A stretch of 64,000 bases of DNA, taken from NCBI RefSeq assembly GCF_014621695.1, contig NZ_CP061281.1, forward strand, positions 1,116,001 to 1,180,000, written 5' to 3'. Position 1 is the first letter of the stretch. Every line of letters starts with the position of its first letter. Shown here piece after piece: positions 24,942 to 35,182 of this stretch. The position numbers and the translations under genes were made by a program. Origin of the DNA: Streptomyces xanthii (GTDB lineage: Bacteria > Actinomycetota > Actinomycetes > Streptomycetales > Streptomycetaceae). The notes beneath the pieces are model-generated. The model had not been told where the DNA came from. It did no database searches and worked only from the letters and a program-made list of their open reading frames with translations.

Positions 24942-26711
24942 GTCCTTGGCGAGCGGGGTGTCGCCCTCCTCCTCCGGGTCCGGCTCGGCGCCCGGTTCGC
25001 GGTGGAGGTGCTTGCCGATGGGGTCGCCGGCGGTCTCCAGGCTGTCGCCGGGGCCGATCCGGATCTCGAACTCGCCGCCGTACTTCTCGTGTCCGGCGAC
25101 GACGGCGGCCTCGACGACCTCGATGCCCATGTCGCCGCGGACGATGAGCGGGTCCTGGCGCAGGTCGCGCATGAGGGACACGCACATGCCGATCATGACG
25201 AGGGTGAACGGGGCCGCGACGAGGATCGTGAGGTTCTGCAGGCCGGTCAGGGCGTTGCCCGAGCCGTTGCCGATCAGCAGCATGACCGCGGCGACGGCGC
25301 CGGTGACCACGCCCCAGAAGATGACGACGAAGCGCCCTGGTTCGAGGGCTCCCTTCTGCGACAGCGTGCCCATGACGATGGAGGCGGCGTCCGCGCCGGA
25401 GACGAAGAAGATCCCGACGAGGATCATCACGAGCAGGCTCGTGGCGGTGGCGATCGGGTACTCGTGGAGCACGCCGAACAGCTGGGCCTCCGGGGTGTCC
25501 GCGCCGCCGAGCTCGCCGCGCTCCTTCAGCTTCATCGAGGTGCCGCCGAAGATCGCGAACCAGATCAGGCTGACCGTGGACGGGACCAGGATGACGCCGC
25601 CGACGAACTGGCGGATGGTCCGGCCGCGGCTGATGCGGGCGATGAACATGCCGACGAAGGGCGTCCAGGAGATCCACCAGGCCCAGTAGAAGACCGTCCA
25701 GCTGCCGAGCCAGTCGGCGACTCCCTTGCCGCTGGAGGCCTCGGTGCGGCCGACGAGCTGGGGCAGGTCACCGAGGTAGGCGCCGAGCGAGGTCGGGATC
25801 AGGTCGAGCACGATGATGGTCGGCCCGGCGATGAACACGAAGACGGCCAGGATGAGCGCGAGCACCATGTTGATGTTCGACAGCCACTGGATGCCCTTCT
25901 CCACACCGGAGATGGCGGAGGCGACGAACGCGACGGTGAGCACGGCGATGATGGCCACGAGGAGACCGGTGGAGACCTTGTCCATCCAGTTCAGGACCTC
26001 GAAGCCGGAGCCGATCTGCAGGGCGCCGAGACCGAGCGAGGCCGCGGAGCCGAACAGGGTGGCGAAGATGGCGAGGATGTCGATGACCCGGCCCCAGGAG
26101 CCGTTGGCCCGCGACTCGCCGATCAGCGGCACGAAGACGGAGGAGATGGTCTGCCGTCTGCGGCGGCGGAAGGTGCTGTAGGCGATGGCGAGTCCGACGA
26201 CCGCGTAGATCGCCCACGGGTGCAGGGTCCAGTGGAAGAGGGTGGTCGCCATGGCCGTCTCCATGGCCTGAGCGGCGTCGGCCGGATCGGTGCCCGGCGG
26301 CGGCGTCGTGAAGTGCGCGAGCGGCTCGCTGACGCCGTAGAACATGAGGCCGATGCCCATGCCGGCGCTGAACATCATCGCGACCCAGGAGACCGTGCGG
26401 AACTCGGGCTCCTCCCCCTCGGCACCGAGGTGGATCTTGCCGTAGCGGCTGATGGCGAGCCACAGGGCGAACACGACGAAGCCGCTCGCGGCGAGCATGA
26501 ACGCCCAGCCGCCGTTGTGGATCAGGCCGTTGAGCAGCCGGGTCGAGACGCTCTCGAGGTTGTCGGTGGCGACGGATCCCCAGACCACGAAGGCCAGGGT
26601 GAGCACGGCGGTGACGCCGAAGACGATCCGGTCGGTGGCCGGGCTCCGGCCACCGGCCGGCCCCTGATCGGGGAGGGGCACGCCCGTGGGTGGATTCTGA
26701 GGTTTTGTCAC
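24939..26711 (-). CDS. BCCT family transporter (betaine/choline/carnitine type)
   Basis: Membrane protein of 590 residues with 12 predicted membrane segments. BCCT landmarks are FSAGMGIGLMFYGVSEP (the glycine-rich segment binding Na+ and substrate), WTLHPWAIYA and the aromatic box WAWWISWTPFVGMFIARISRGR. The motif AGMGIG points to a Na+-coupled betaine-type carrier. The acidic C-terminal tail (EPDPEEEGDTPLAKD) is cytoplasmic. It probably imports glycine betaine or a related quaternary amine for osmoprotection. It is monocistronic, with a clean ATG start. Confidence 0.92.
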   Translation of the reverse strand: MTKPQNPPTGVPLPDQGPAGGRSPATDRIVFGVTAVLTLAFVVWGSVATDNLESVSTRLLNGLIHNGGWAFMLAASGFVVFALWLAISRYGKIHLGAEGEEPEFRTVSWVAMMFSAGMGIGLMFYGVSEPLAHFTTPPPGTDPADAAQAMETAMATTLFHWTLHPWAIYAVVGLAIAYSTFRRRRRQTISSVFVPLIGESRANGSWGRVIDILAIFATLFGSAASLGLGALQIGSGFEVLNWMDKVSTGLLVAIIAVLTVAFVASAISGVEKGIQWLSNINMVLALILAVFVFIAGPTIIVLDLIPTSLGAYLGDLPQLVGRTEASSGKGVADWLGSWTVFYWAWWISWTPFVGMFIARISRGRTIRQFVGGVILVPSTVSLIWFAIFGGTSMKLKERGELGGADTPEAQLFGVLHEYPIATATSLLVMILVGIFFVSGADAASIVMGTLSQKGALEPGRFVVIFWGVVTGAVAAVMLLIGNGSGNALTGLQNLTILVAAPFTLVMIGMCVSLMRDLRQDPLIVRGDMGIEVVEAAVVAGHEKYGGEFEIRIGPGDSLETAGDPIGKHLHREPGAEPDPEEEGDTPLAKD

Positions 26712-26750
26712 CCTTTAGGGCCTACCACAAACGGCGCGTCCCACACCTCT

Positions 26751-28031
26751 TCAGCACCCTGTGTCGGGCGTCCCTTCCGTCAGGTGGTACGTCGCGCGGG
26801 AGTCGAGCAGCAGCGCGACCAGGGCCCGTTCGGACTGCCGGAGCGGTACGACGACCCCGCTACCCGATTTCCGTACGGTGATGCCGTGCAGCGCCAGTTC
26901 GTCCCCGACCTCGGCGTACTGGTCCGCGGTCAGCCGGTATCCGCAGGGCGGGTCCTGGATGACCTCGGCGGGTTCCGCCGGGTCGTTGTCGGCGCCGCCG
27001 ACGTAGACGGGCCCGGTGTCGCGCAGTCCGGCGACGCGGGCCGCGCCGGTCGCCGTCTCGATCTGCCCGCGCCGCTCCTGGGCGAAGTCGAACAGGCCGC
27101 CGAGCGCCGCGAGCTGGGAGTCGCGGCGGCGCCGGTTGTTGAGCGCCTGGTCGGCCTCCTCCTCGGGGGTGCCGGGGTCGACGCGGCTCTCGATGAGCAG
27201 GCCGACGGCGTGCTTGAGCCCGGAGAGGTTGCGCAGGATGCGCTCCTGTCCGTCGCCCGCGGTCTGCTTGACCGGTTCGCCGGTGACGGGGTCGGTCCAG
27301 ATGCCGTACGTGCCGGTGGAGTGCCCGGCGGCCTCCGCGGCGGGCCGCACGTACGAACCCGAGAGAGTGCGGGCCTCGTCGTGCACGGCCGCGTCCGTGT
27401 TGAGGTTGCGCGGCCAGAGGTCGAAGAGGTCCTTGTCGTAGTACTCGGGGGTGGCCCCGTACTCGTGCAGGTCGTAGATGACGTCGGGCCGGCGGTCGCG
27501 GATGACGGCGGCCATCGCGCGGCCCTCGGCGGTCTTCAGGGCGACGTGGTCGCGGTTGATGTCGACGCCGTCGGAGTTGCCGCGGGTGTCGGCGGCGCGG
27601 CCGTCGGGGTTGGCGGTCGGCACGACGAGCAGGGTGGTGCGGGACAGGAAGGCGCGGGTCGCGGGGCTCCGGTCGTAGGTGAGGTCGCGCACCTTGGTGA
27701 GGCAGGCCTCGCGGCCGGAGGGCTCGTTGCCGTGCTGGCTGCAGATCAGCAGCACGGTGTTGGTGGTGGTGCGTTCCCCGATGCGCACGAGCTGGAGCGG
27801 CCGGCCCTGCTTGGTGGTGCCGATGCGGGAGACAAAGACGCGGTCGGAGGCACGGTCGAGTTCGGCGAGGAGCCGCTGTTCCTCGGGCTGGCTGGTCCAG
27901 CGGGCCCCGTTCGTCTCCTCGAAGCCCGTGCGGGGCGGGTGGCCGGTGGCCTGGGCCGGGGCTGTCACCACGAGGGGCGCGGCGAGCGCGGCCGCGGCGC
28001 AGGCGGTCAGGGCCAGTCTGCTGAGTCTCAT
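26751..28031 (-). CDS. secreted M14-family zinc carboxypeptidase
   Basis: Exported protein of 426 residues with a signal peptide ([23 protein letters not shown]). The M14 zinc site is [11 protein letters not shown] (His-x2-Glu) with the later His in [14 protein letters not shown] gives the Asn-Arg substrate-carboxylate site, and the catalytic Glu is expected in the LIESR region. It cleaves C-terminal residues or peptidoglycan peptides outside the cell. Its ATG overlaps the stop of the upstream peptidase by 4 bp (ATGA), so the two secreted peptidases are one transcription unit. Confidence 0.88.
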   Translation of the reverse strand: MRLSRLALTACAAAALAAPLVVTAPAQATGHPPRTGFEETNGARWTSQPEEQRLLAELDRASDRVFVSRIGTTKQGRPLQLVRIGERTTTNTVLLICSQHGNEPSGREACLTKVRDLTYDRSPATRAFLSRTTLLVVPTANPDGRAADTRGNSDGVDINRDHVALKTAEGRAMAAVIRDRRPDVIYDLHEYGATPEYYDKDLFDLWPRNLNTDAAVHDEARTLSGSYVRPAAEAAGHSTGTYGIWTDPVTGEPVKQTAGDGQERILRNLSGLKHAVGLLIESRVDPGTPEEEADQALNNRRRRDSQLAALGGLFDFAQERRGQIETATGAARVAGLRDTGPVYVGGADNDPAEPAEVIQDPPCGYRLTADQYAEVGDELALHGITVRKSGSGVVVPLRQSERALVALLLDSRATYHLTEGTPDTGC

Positions 28032-29998
28032 CGGTTGCTGCCTCCCGGTACGGGGCGGCCGGGCCGGAAGGTGCTGGGCCCGTCGGCCGCGGAGGGTCGG
28101 GGGGTGGCGACGGTGGGTCCTGCGGTGGCGGCGGCGAACGCGCCGGCTCCGCCGACGACGGGCACCCGGGCCGCGGTGCGCGACAGGTCGAGCGTGAGCG
28201 TGGGCCGGGTCGACGGGGGGTCGATGAGGTCCTTGTCGGTGCCGGCGACGATCAGGGCGAGCCGGTGCCCCTTGGGCACGACGTGGTCGCCCGCGGCGAG
28301 GGAGATCGTGAGCGTGTACGGCGTGCCGGGCTGGAGCCGCCGCCCCTTCGCCGGGTCCGCGTACGTGCCGAGGTCGGCCCAGCCGCGGCTGAACACGGTC
28401 GCGCCGACGTCGGCGGTCGCGGCCCGGGTGGCGAGGAAGCAGGAGCTGTCGCCGGGGGCGCTCGGGCCCCAGCAGGTGCGGTCGGTGAGCGTGTCGATGC
28501 CCTCGCCGGAGCCGGTGAAGTCGCGGATCGTGGCGGGACCGAGGTCGACGAGCACGGCGCTCAGGTGCGCGGTCGGGGTCGTCGGGGTCGCGGTGACGGT
28601 CACCTTCGAGGAGCCGGACAGGCGCAGGTCCTCGCCGAGCGGGCGGCTGAGGAAGCCGGCCTTGTCCGGGGTGCCGGTCTCCAGGTCCGCCGCCCAGTCG
28701 GTCTCGGAGCGGGACGGGTCGTCGGTGAACTTCGCGGTGCCGGTGCCCGGTTCGAGGCCGAGGGCGCCGACGCCGGGGGCGCTGCCGGTGGCGGGGCGCA
28801 GGGCGGTGGCGCGGGTGTCGGCGGGCGGCCAGACGCGGTCGGTGGTCCAGCGGTCGGGGGCGCGCTCGATGTCGGCCATCGGCTCGCGGTCGACGCCGTT
28901 GTCGTAGCCGAGGAGTTCGTGGTCGAACCAGCGGTGCAGGGTGTCGACCCACTGGGCGCGCCGGAAGTCGAACGGGTCGACGTGGCCGGTCTGGGCGAGC
29001 CAGATCTTGCGCTCGACCCCGTTCTTCGCGAGGGCCTCCCACCACTGGCCGAAGTGCTTGGCGCGGACGTTGAGGTCCTGCATGCCGTGCACGACGAAGA
29101 CGCTGGCCTTCACCTTGCTCGCGTCCTTGACGTAGTCGCGCTCCTGCCACAGCCCGGTCCAGTCACCGCTGCGGGGCGCTTCGTCGACAAGTCGCTTCTG
29201 CACGGCGGCGCAGCGGGTGCGCGCCTCGGGGCTCTCGACGTAGTCGGACAGCCACTCGGGGCCCGAGTCGTAGAGCGGGGCGCCCTGCTGGAAGTAGTAG
29301 TCGTACCAGGAGGAGATGCCGCCGATCGGGACGATGGTCTCGAGGCCCTCGACGCCGGTCGCGGCGACGCCGTTGGCGATCGTGCCGTCGTAGCTCTTGC
29401 CGATCATGCCGGTGCGGCCGTTGCTCCAGTCCGCGCGGGCGCGTTCGGTGCCGGTGCGGGTGGTGTAGCCCGTGGCGCGGCCGTTCAGCCAGTCGACGAC
29501 GGCCTTGGCGGACTGGATGTCGGAGCGGCCGCCGACGTCGACACAGCCGTCGGAGCGGTTGGTCCCGGCGAGGTCGACGCCGATCACCGCGTAGCCGCGC
29601 GGCACGAAGTAGTTGTCGTAGTAGAGCGGCATCTGCACGACGTTCCCGTCGGCGTCGTAGGTCTTCTTCTGGCTCTCGTTGCCGCGCCCGCAGCAGGAGT
29701 AGTAGGGGCTCGCGTCCATGATCACGGGGATGCGGCGGCCCTGGGCCGCAGGCTCGCGGGGGCGGACGATGTCGACGGCGACCCGGTCGGTCCGTCCGTC
29801 GCCGTCCCCGTCGAGGCGGGTGTCGACCCAGACGGACTCGCGGATAGCGGTGTCGTACGCGTAGACGGGCCGGGACTCGCGGGCACCGTCGGCGGCGCGG
29901 GCGGCGCCCGGCACGAGCAGCACGGCGAGCAGGGCGGCGGTGACCGCGGCGGCGAAGGTGCTCCAGAGGCGGTGCGTGCGTCTGGCAGGTATCGGCAT
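28028..29998 (-). CDS. secreted Xaa-Pro dipeptidyl-peptidase (S15 family)
   Basis: Protein of 656 residues with an N-terminal signal ([25 protein letters not shown]). The alpha/beta-hydrolase core shows the nucleophile in [11 protein letters not shown]. The His appears in TGHVDPF and a likely Asp in [11 protein letters not shown]-terminal beta-sandwich (X-Pro_dipep-C) begins near residue 430. It removes X-Pro dipeptides from the N-terminus of peptides, as in mycelial protein turnover. ATG at 29998 (MPIPARR); the upstream extension lacks a signal-like start. It forms an operon with the M14 peptidase. Confidence 0.9.
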   Translation of the reverse strand: MPIPARRTHRLWSTFAAAVTAALLAVLLVPGAARAADGARESRPVYAYDTAIRESVWVDTRLDGDGDGRTDRVAVDIVRPREPAAQGRRIPVIMDASPYYSCCGRGNESQKKTYDADGNVVQMPLYYDNYFVPRGYAVIGVDLAGTNRSDGCVDVGGRSDIQSAKAVVDWLNGRATGYTTRTGTERARADWSNGRTGMIGKSYDGTIANGVAATGVEGLETIVPIGGISSWYDYYFQQGAPLYDSGPEWLSDYVESPEARTRCAAVQKRLVDEAPRSGDWTGLWQERDYVKDASKVKASVFVVHGMQDLNVRAKHFGQWWEALAKNGVERKIWLAQTGHVDPFDFRRAQWVDTLHRWFDHELLGYDNGVDREPMADIERAPDRWTTDRVWPPADTRATALRPATGSAPGVGALGLEPGTGTAKFTDDPSRSETDWAADLETGTPDKAGFLSRPLGEDLRLSGSSKVTVTATPTTPTAHLSAVLVDLGPATIRDFTGSGEGIDTLTDRTCWGPSAPGDSSCFLATRAATADVGATVFSRGWADLGTYADPAKGRRLQPGTPYTLTISLAAGDHVVPKGHRLALIVAGTDKDLIDPPSTRPTLTLDLSRTAARVPVVGGAGAFAAATAGPTVATPRPSAADGPSTFRPGRPVPGGSNR

Positions 29999-30199
29999 GG
30001 CGCGGAAGGTACACGGGTCAACTGCTGTGCGACAGAGGGCCGTACGCGCCGATGTCAGGCCCGTGGGGCGTCCAGACGCATGTCGGCCGAATGGCGATCG
30101 TGTGACAGGAGGGGCCATGGACATGACCTGGGGCACGGGTGCTGAATAGGCTCGCGGACGAGCTCAACCCCCTGTCCGTCCCGACGACTTGGAGCCTTT

Positions 30200-31678
30200 G
30201 TGTACCGCAGACTCATCGTCCCCGGCGCGATCGCGGCCTCCCTCCTGCTGGCGATCCCGGCATCGGCCGCCGACTTCGAGCCCGGGGCCTCGGGCATCGG
30301 CGATCCCTACTACCCGACGTACGGGAACGGCGGCTACGACGTCTCCCACTACGACCTGCGTCTGAAGTACCAGCCGAAGACGGACCTGCTGGAGGGCACG
30401 GCGACGATCATCGCCACGTCTACGCAGGACCTGTCGCGGTTCGACCTCGACCTCGGGCTCGCCGTGAGCGAGGTCCGGGTGAACGGCAAGAAGGCGCGGT
30501 TCGCCCGGTCGGGCGAACAGGAGCTGGAGGTGACCCCGGTGAGCGGGCTGCCGAAGGGCTCCTCGTTCTCCGTCGTCGTCAAGTACGCGGGCAAGCCCTC
30601 GGAGCTGAAGCTCTGGGGCTTCACGTCCCCGCAGCGCACCCCGGACGGCGCCGTCTTCGCCAACGAGCCGGAGTCGGCGGCCTGGTGGTTCCCGTCGAAC
30701 GACCACCCGCTCGACAAGGCCACCTACGACATCTCGGTCGCGGTGCCGGACGGCACCCAGGCCATCTCCAACGGCACCCTCCAGTCGCAGAGCTCCAAGC
30801 TCGGCTGGACCCGCTTCAACTGGCGCTCCAGCCACCCGCAGGCCACGTATCTGGCGACGCTCGCGGTCGGCAAGTTCGACATCACCACCGACAAGACCGC
30901 GGACGGCCTGCCGGTCCTCAACGCCTACAGCAAGGATCTCGGCGCGAACGAGGGCGCCGCGAAGGCCAGCGTGGAGCGGACCGTCGAGGTCGCCGAGTGG
31001 CTGGAATCGATCTACGGCAAGTATCCCTTCGAGGCGCTCGGCGGCTACGTCCCCAACGTCCCGTCCGGCTTCGCCCTGGAGACCCAGACCCGGCCGTTCT
31101 ACTCCCCCAAGCAGTTCGCGAACGGGGCGAACGTGTCCGTCGTCGTCCATGAGCTGGCCCACCAGTGGTACGGCGACAGCGTCTCCGTGAAGAACTGGAA
31201 GGACATCTGGATCAACGAGGGCTTCGCCCGCTACAGCCAGTGGCTGTGGTCGGAGAAGGAGGGCGAGGGCACGGCGCAGGAGCTCGCGGACTACGTGTAC
31301 GCGCAGCACCCGGCGGACGACGCGTTCTGGACCGTCAAGCCCGGGGATCCCGGCGCGGAGAACCAGTTCGCCGGCGCGGTGTACGACCGGGGGGCGCTGG
31401 CGATCCAGGCGCTGCGCAACGAGGTCGGCGAGAAGAAGTTCTTCGCCATTCTGAAGGGGTGGCCGCAGCAGCACGCGTACGGGAACGCGGAGGTCTCCGA
31501 CTTCGTGGCGTACGCGGAGAAGGTGTCCGGTAAGAAGCTCGCTCCGCTGTTCGACACGTGGCTGTATCAGCCGGTGAAGCCGGGGGCGCCGGCGCTTTCG
31601 GCTGCCGCCGGGGCGGTGCGGGAGCCCAGGTCGTTCAAGCGGATCGCGGCGACGAACTCGATCCACGACGTGCGCTGA
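30200..31678 (+). CDS. secreted M1-family zinc metallopeptidase (aminopeptidase N-like)
   Basis: Exported protein of 492 residues with a signal peptide (LIVPGAIAASLLLAIPASA). The zinc site is His317-Glu-Leu-Ala-His321 with the third ligand Glu340 in WINEG, the spacing typical of gluzincins. The exopeptidase GxMEN motif is replaced by GFALET, as in the short bacterial branch without the C-terminal HEAT domain. The GTG start has GGAG five bases upstream. It lies divergent from the X-Pro/M14 operon, so three secreted peptidases cluster here. Its 3' end faces a palindromic element. Confidence 0.92.
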   Translation: MYRRLIVPGAIAASLLLAIPASAADFEPGASGIGDPYYPTYGNGGYDVSHYDLRLKYQPKTDLLEGTATIIATSTQDLSRFDLDLGLAVSEVRVNGKKARFARSGEQELEVTPVSGLPKGSSFSVVVKYAGKPSELKLWGFTSPQRTPDGAVFANEPESAAWWFPSNDHPLDKATYDISVAVPDGTQAISNGTLQSQSSKLGWTRFNWRSSHPQATYLATLAVGKFDITTDKTADGLPVLNAYSKDLGANEGAAKASVERTVEVAEWLESIYGKYPFEALGGYVPNVPSGFALETQTRPFYSPKQFANGANVSVVVHELAHQWYGDSVSVKNWKDIWINEGFARYSQWLWSEKEGEGTAQELADYVYAQHPADDAFWTVKPGDPGAENQFAGAVYDRGALAIQALRNEVGEKKFFAILKGWPQQHAYGNAEVSDFVAYAEKVSGKKLAPLFDTWLYQPVKPGAPALSAAAGAVREPRSFKRIAATNSIHDVR

Positions 31679-31694
31679 TCCGTTTGTCTGCAGC

Positions 31695-31815
31695 CCGGTG
31701 GGGCTTCTCGCGCAGTTCCCCGCGCCCCTGAAATGCAGACGCTTCGCGTCGCATTTCCCCGATGAGGCGCAGCCTCATCAGGGGCGCGGGGAACTGCGCG
31801 ACCAGCCCCCACCGG
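31695..31815. repeat. palindromic element, copy 1
   Basis: Long inverted arms (left from CCGGTGGGG through GCGCAGTTCCCCGCGCCCCTGA, right its complement) enclose two hairpins. One is AAATGCaGACGC-TTC-GCGTCGCATTT (31731-31756), the other GATGAGGC-GCA-GCCTCATC (31761-31779). Folded, it is a three-way junction on a ~35-bp stem. It lies between convergent genes and the right arm encodes the end of the MpaB-like protein. Confidence 0.85.
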
Positions 31816-32665
31816 CCCGCACACGGGACTCCGACCGAGCCTCGCGGGCCACGCTCAGGTACCGGAGGCGTTCCGGGAGGTGGGGGACGGTCAGGCGGAC
31901 CAGGGCCGCGAAGCGGCGGAGCCGGCGCTCGTCGCGGGGCGACCACGGCAGCCCCAGAGCGTCCCGCGCCTCGGGAGGGAGCAACCCCACCGACAAGAAG
32001 CGCAGCCCCCGCACGAGAAGCGGCCGTACCAGGGGCCAGACGAGCCGCGCGGCGCCCGGCGGAGCCGGCAGCGCGCGGTGGGCGGACGTCAGCTCGGAGA
32101 CGACCGCGTTCGGTGCGATCTCCAGGGCCAGCATCCGGTGGTAGTACGGCCAGAAATCCGCCGTCGTCTGCGGCATGTCCCGGTCCCGGATGCCGAGGAT
32201 CCGCCCGACCATCAGCCACTCCGCGTAGAACCGCTCGTCCTCCTCAGCGGTGAACGGCCGCGCGAAGTAGCGCCGGGCGTACCGCGCGACGGGGTACCCG
32301 GTGGCGTGGACCCAGGCGTAGTAGGCGGGGGTCAGCGCGTGATAGCGCCGGCCGCTCGGATCGGTGCCGCGCACCGTGCGGTGGACGCGGCGCAGCCGGC
32401 GGCCCTCCTCGACGGCGGCCTCTCCCCCGTACACCCACAGCAGCACGGAGTTGAGGGAGCGGGCGCCGCGGCCCCAGGGGTCGGTGCGGAAGACGGAGTG
32501 GTCGTCGACGCCGGCGCCGACGGCGGGGTGGGCGACCTGGAGGACGAAGGCGGCGGGCAGCGCGAGCAGCGAGCGGATGTCACCGGCGGTGTCCCACAGG
32601 ATGCCACCGGGGGGCGGCGGGGACGGGTCCGGGCCGGAAGGGATGTCCGGTTCGTGCTGCGTCAT
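31778..32665 (-). CDS. oxygenase MpaB family protein (DUF2236)
   Basis: Protein of 295 residues in the DUF2236 family, which includes the latex-clearing Lcp oxygenase and fungal MpaB. AFVLQVAHPAVGAGV and HATGYPVARYA hold His residues that could bind haem, and FYAEWLMVGRILGI follows the family. No signal peptide. The last 11 residues and the stop codon (GGGWSRSSPRP, TGA) are encoded by the arm of the palindromic element, so the original C-terminus has been replaced or extended. The substrate is unknown; a haem-dependent oxygenase role is from family knowledge only. Confidence 0.82.
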   Translation of the reverse strand: MTQHEPDIPSGPDPSPPPPGGILWDTAGDIRSLLALPAAFVLQVAHPAVGAGVDDHSVFRTDPWGRGARSLNSVLLWVYGGEAAVEEGRRLRRVHRTVRGTDPSGRRYHALTPAYYAWVHATGYPVARYARRYFARPFTAEEDERFYAEWLMVGRILGIRDRDMPQTTADFWPYYHRMLALEIAPNAVVSELTSAHRALPAPPGAARLVWPLVRPLLVRGLRFLSVGLLPPEARDALGLPWSPRDERRLRRFAALVRLTVPHLPERLRYLSVAREARSESRVRAGGGWSRSSPRP

Positions 32666-32735
32666 GGTGTGTCCCGTGGGGCGGCCGCGTACGGGTGTGG
32701 CGTGTGATCCAGTATGCGCCGGGCGGGTGCCGCCG

Positions 32736-33014
32736 CTATGTCTCGCCGCCGTAGCGTTTGGCCAGGTCCGAGGCGAGCTCGGAGACGCAGGTGCACAGAT
32801 CGCTGACGGCGACGGAGTGCTCGGTGACCTGGGCGGGGGCGGGGCGTGCGGGGACGATCCGGGCGCGCAGGCCGCCGGGTCCGGCCGGCGGGGCCGCTCC
32901 CCCGTTGCGCCGGGGCCGCAGCCGCGCGGAGGTGACGAGCGCCGTCGCCAGCGCGACCGCGAGAACGGCGAGTCGTCCCGCCTTGACCTGGACGCGCCAC
33001 GGAACCATCGCCAT
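32736..33014 (-). CDS. small hypothetical membrane-anchored protein
   Basis: A 92-residue frame with an AGGA sequence eight bases before its ATG. It has one hydrophobic N-terminal segment (LAVLAVALATALVTSA) followed by a Pro/Arg/Gly-rich stretch and a C-terminal end with two Cys (DLCTCVSELASDLAKRY). It may be an anchored or exported small protein. Codon use looks coding (GC-rich third positions). No family recognised. Confidence 0.5.
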   Translation of the reverse strand: MAMVPWRVQVKAGRLAVLAVALATALVTSARLRPRRNGGAAPPAGPGGLRARIVPARPAPAQVTEHSVAVSDLCTCVSELASDLAKRYGGET

Positions 33015-33047
33015 GGCTGGTTCCTACCCGCAGGGCGGGACGTGATG

Positions 33048-33442
33048 TCACCCGTCGTGGTCGTACACGGTGACAGGTGTCCCGCGATGCACGAGGCGCT
33101 CGGTGATCAGGGGTTCGACGCGGGACCACGCGCCGCCGGCGAGGCCGCAGCCGATGCGGGGGGTGGGGAGCTGTTCGGCGGCCCGCCGCGGGGCTGAGTC
33201 TCTCGTCGCCGGGTGCCGCCCGGTGGGGGCTGGCCGCGCAGTTCCCCGCGCCCCTGAAATGCCTGCCCTTCGGGCGCAATTCCCCGATGAGATCGCGCAC
33301 GAAGTGCGCGCATCTCAGGGGCGCGGGGAACTGCGCGAGAAGCCCCACCGGGCGGCACCCGGCAATGGACGGGTCAGGCCACCCACGGGGGCCGGCCGAA
33401 CGCGGCGGTGGCGTCACCCCGGACATACGTGATCTCCGACAT
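33048..33442 (-). pseudogene. macro-domain (ADP-ribose-binding) protein, interior lost and replaced by a palindromic element
   Basis: Two matching fragments lie in order on the minus strand. The 5' part (33374-33442, ATG at 33442) reads MSEITYVRGDATAAFG, the characteristic start of actinobacterial macro-domain proteins, then hits a stop after 22 codons. The 3' part (to the TGA at 33048-33050) reads LPTPRIGCGLAGGAWSRVEP followed by a short end, TVYDHDG, which is the conserved C-terminal third with the glycine-rich ADP-ribose loop. The roughly 90 residues between are missing, and in their place stands palindromic element copy 2 (33208-33363). The gene is therefore dead. Macro-domain proteins bind or hydrolyse ADP-ribose derivatives. 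Confidence 0.82.
33208..33363. repeat. palindromic element, copy 2, inside the macro-domain pseudogene
   Basis: The longest copy. Arms begin GCCGGGTGCCGCCCGGTGGGG and end with the exact complement at 33343-33363, and the shared core is GCGCAGTTCCCCGCGCCCCTGA. Inner hairpins are AAATGC..GCCC-TTC-GGGC..GCAATT (33257-33281) and GAGATcGCGCAC-GAA-GTGCGCgcATCTC (33289-33316). Relative to copy 1 the whole element is in the opposite orientation by its arms. Confidence 0.85.
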
Positions 33443-33479
33443 GACGCCACCGTAGGGCGAGGCACTGACAACGGGCGGG

Positions 33480-34952
33480 TCAGTCGCCCTGGGCCACCTT
33501 GGTCAGCTCCTCGGTCGCCGTGCGCTCCACGCGGCGGCGGACGCCGAACCAGCCGAGGACGAGCATCGCCGCGACGATCGGGATGAGGTACAGCGTCTTG
33601 CGGCCGACCTCGGGGTCCTTCCACATGAGGCCGAGCACGGCCAGCAGGAAGGCGATCGTCACGTACTCGGTGACACCGCTGCCGGGCAGCTTGAAGTGCG
33701 GCCGCTGGACCAGGCCCTGCTTGGCCCGCCGGACGAAGGCGAGGTGGCAGATCATGATGATGACCCAGGTGCTGATGATGCCGAGCGAGGCGACGTTCAG
33801 CACGATCTCGAACGCCTTGCCGGGCACGACGCTGTTCAGGACGACGCCGAGGACTCCGACGCCCGCGGTGAGCAGGATGCCGCCGTAGGGCACCTGGTTC
33901 TTGTTCATGACGGCCGTGAAGCGGGGCGCGGAGCCCGCCATCGCCATCGAGCGCAGGATGCGGCCGGTGGAGTAGAGGCCGGAGTTCAGGGACGACATGG
34001 CGGCGGTGAGGACCACGAGGTTCATCACGTCACCGGCGGCGGGGACGCCGATCCGGGAGAGGACGGTGACGAACGGGCTCTCGTCGGCGGAGTACATGAC
34101 GCCGGGCAGGAGCAGCGCGAGCAGGACGACCGAGCCCACGTAGAAGAGGCCGACGCGCCACATGATCGAGTTCACCGCGCGGGGCACGACCTTGTGCGGC
34201 TCGGCGGTCTCGCCCGCGGCGACACCGACCAGCTCCAGGGACGCGTAGGCGAAGACGACACCCTGCATGACGAGGACGACGGGCATCATGCCGTGCGGCA
34301 GGAAGCCGCCGTTGTCCGTGATGACGCTCAGGCCGGGGGTCTGGCCGCCGACGTCGTGCTGGGTGACCAGCAGGAAGATGCCGACGAACATGAAGGCGAC
34401 CAGGGCGGCGACCTTGACGATCGCGAACCAGAACTCCATCTCGCCGAAGATCTTCACGGAGATCAGGTTGATGGCGAGGACCACCGCGAGGGCGATCAGG
34501 GCCAGCACCCACTGCGGGATGCTCGTGAAGAAGCTCCAGTAGTGCGTGTACAGGGCGATCGCCGTGATGTCGGCGATGCCGGTGGTCGACCAGTTGAGGA
34601 AGTACATCCAACCGGCGACGTACGCGCCCTTCTCGCCCAGGAACTCACGGGCGTACGAGACGAACGAGCCGGAGGAGGGCCGGTACAGGACCAGCTCGCC
34701 GAGGGCGCGTACGACGAAGAAGGCGAAGATGCCGCACACGAGGTACGCGACGGCGAGGGCGGGGCCGGCCGAGTGGAGGCGGCCTCCTGCCCCGAGGAAG
34801 AGTCCGGTGCCGATCGCGCCACCGATCGCGATCATGTTGACGTGGCGGGCCTTGAGGTCCTTGCTGTAACCGGCGTCGCCCGCATCGGCGGGCGCCTGGG
34901 ACGCATCTGTGCGGGATGCGTCCATAGCCGTGGTGACGGCGTCCTTGCTCAC
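33480..34952 (-). CDS. ansP: amino-acid permease, L-asparagine permease-like
   Basis: APC-superfamily transporter of 490 residues with 12 membrane segments. The start region [19 protein letters not shown] and the stretches [20 protein letters not shown] and [24 protein letters not shown] closely follow E. coli AnsP from memory. It imports asparagine (or a related neutral amino acid) with protons. The start is chosen as GTG at 34952 ([11 protein letters not shown]); the SD sequence is weak, so it could begin at the ATG at 34923. It diverges from the MerR gene. The family is firm, the asparagine specificity likely. Confidence 0.85.
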   Translation of the reverse strand: MSKDAVTTAMDASRTDASQAPADAGDAGYSKDLKARHVNMIAIGGAIGTGLFLGAGGRLHSAGPALAVAYLVCGIFAFFVVRALGELVLYRPSSGSFVSYAREFLGEKGAYVAGWMYFLNWSTTGIADITAIALYTHYWSFFTSIPQWVLALIALAVVLAINLISVKIFGEMEFWFAIVKVAALVAFMFVGIFLLVTQHDVGGQTPGLSVITDNGGFLPHGMMPVVLVMQGVVFAYASLELVGVAAGETAEPHKVVPRAVNSIMWRVGLFYVGSVVLLALLLPGVMYSADESPFVTVLSRIGVPAAGDVMNLVVLTAAMSSLNSGLYSTGRILRSMAMAGSAPRFTAVMNKNQVPYGGILLTAGVGVLGVVLNSVVPGKAFEIVLNVASLGIISTWVIIMICHLAFVRRAKQGLVQRPHFKLPGSGVTEYVTIAFLLAVLGLMWKDPEVGRKTLYLIPIVAAMLVLGWFGVRRRVERTATEELTKVAQGD

Positions 34953-35182
34953 GTGGGGGTGTCCACTCTGTGGTGCCCGGCGACGTGGGGGCCGCCGGGG
35001 TCCGGATGTGCTCCGGTCCGCGACACCCCTGACAGCGCGCGGACCGACGGTGCACCTTCCCCCACGCATCCCGGAACACGCGGTGGCGGAGATCACATAG
35101 CGGCGCTTCTCACATGGCGGGACGCCTCTATGCACGGACTCGAGCGCGGGTGTATGGCCGCCGGAGCACCTGCCCACGGGCT

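Noticed and set aside
24858..28907. Very long open frame on the plus strand opposite the BCCT and peptidase genes
   Set aside because: Antisense frame caused by extreme third-position GC; its translation is low-complexity Ala/Arg/Gly/Asp with no motif, while the minus strand encodes clear families.
30105..30149. Ten-codon frame (MDMTWGTGAE) with GGAGGGG before the M1 peptidase
   Set aside because: SD spacing is too short, there is no attenuator structure, and a promoter-like TAGGCT overlaps it; it is more likely chance.
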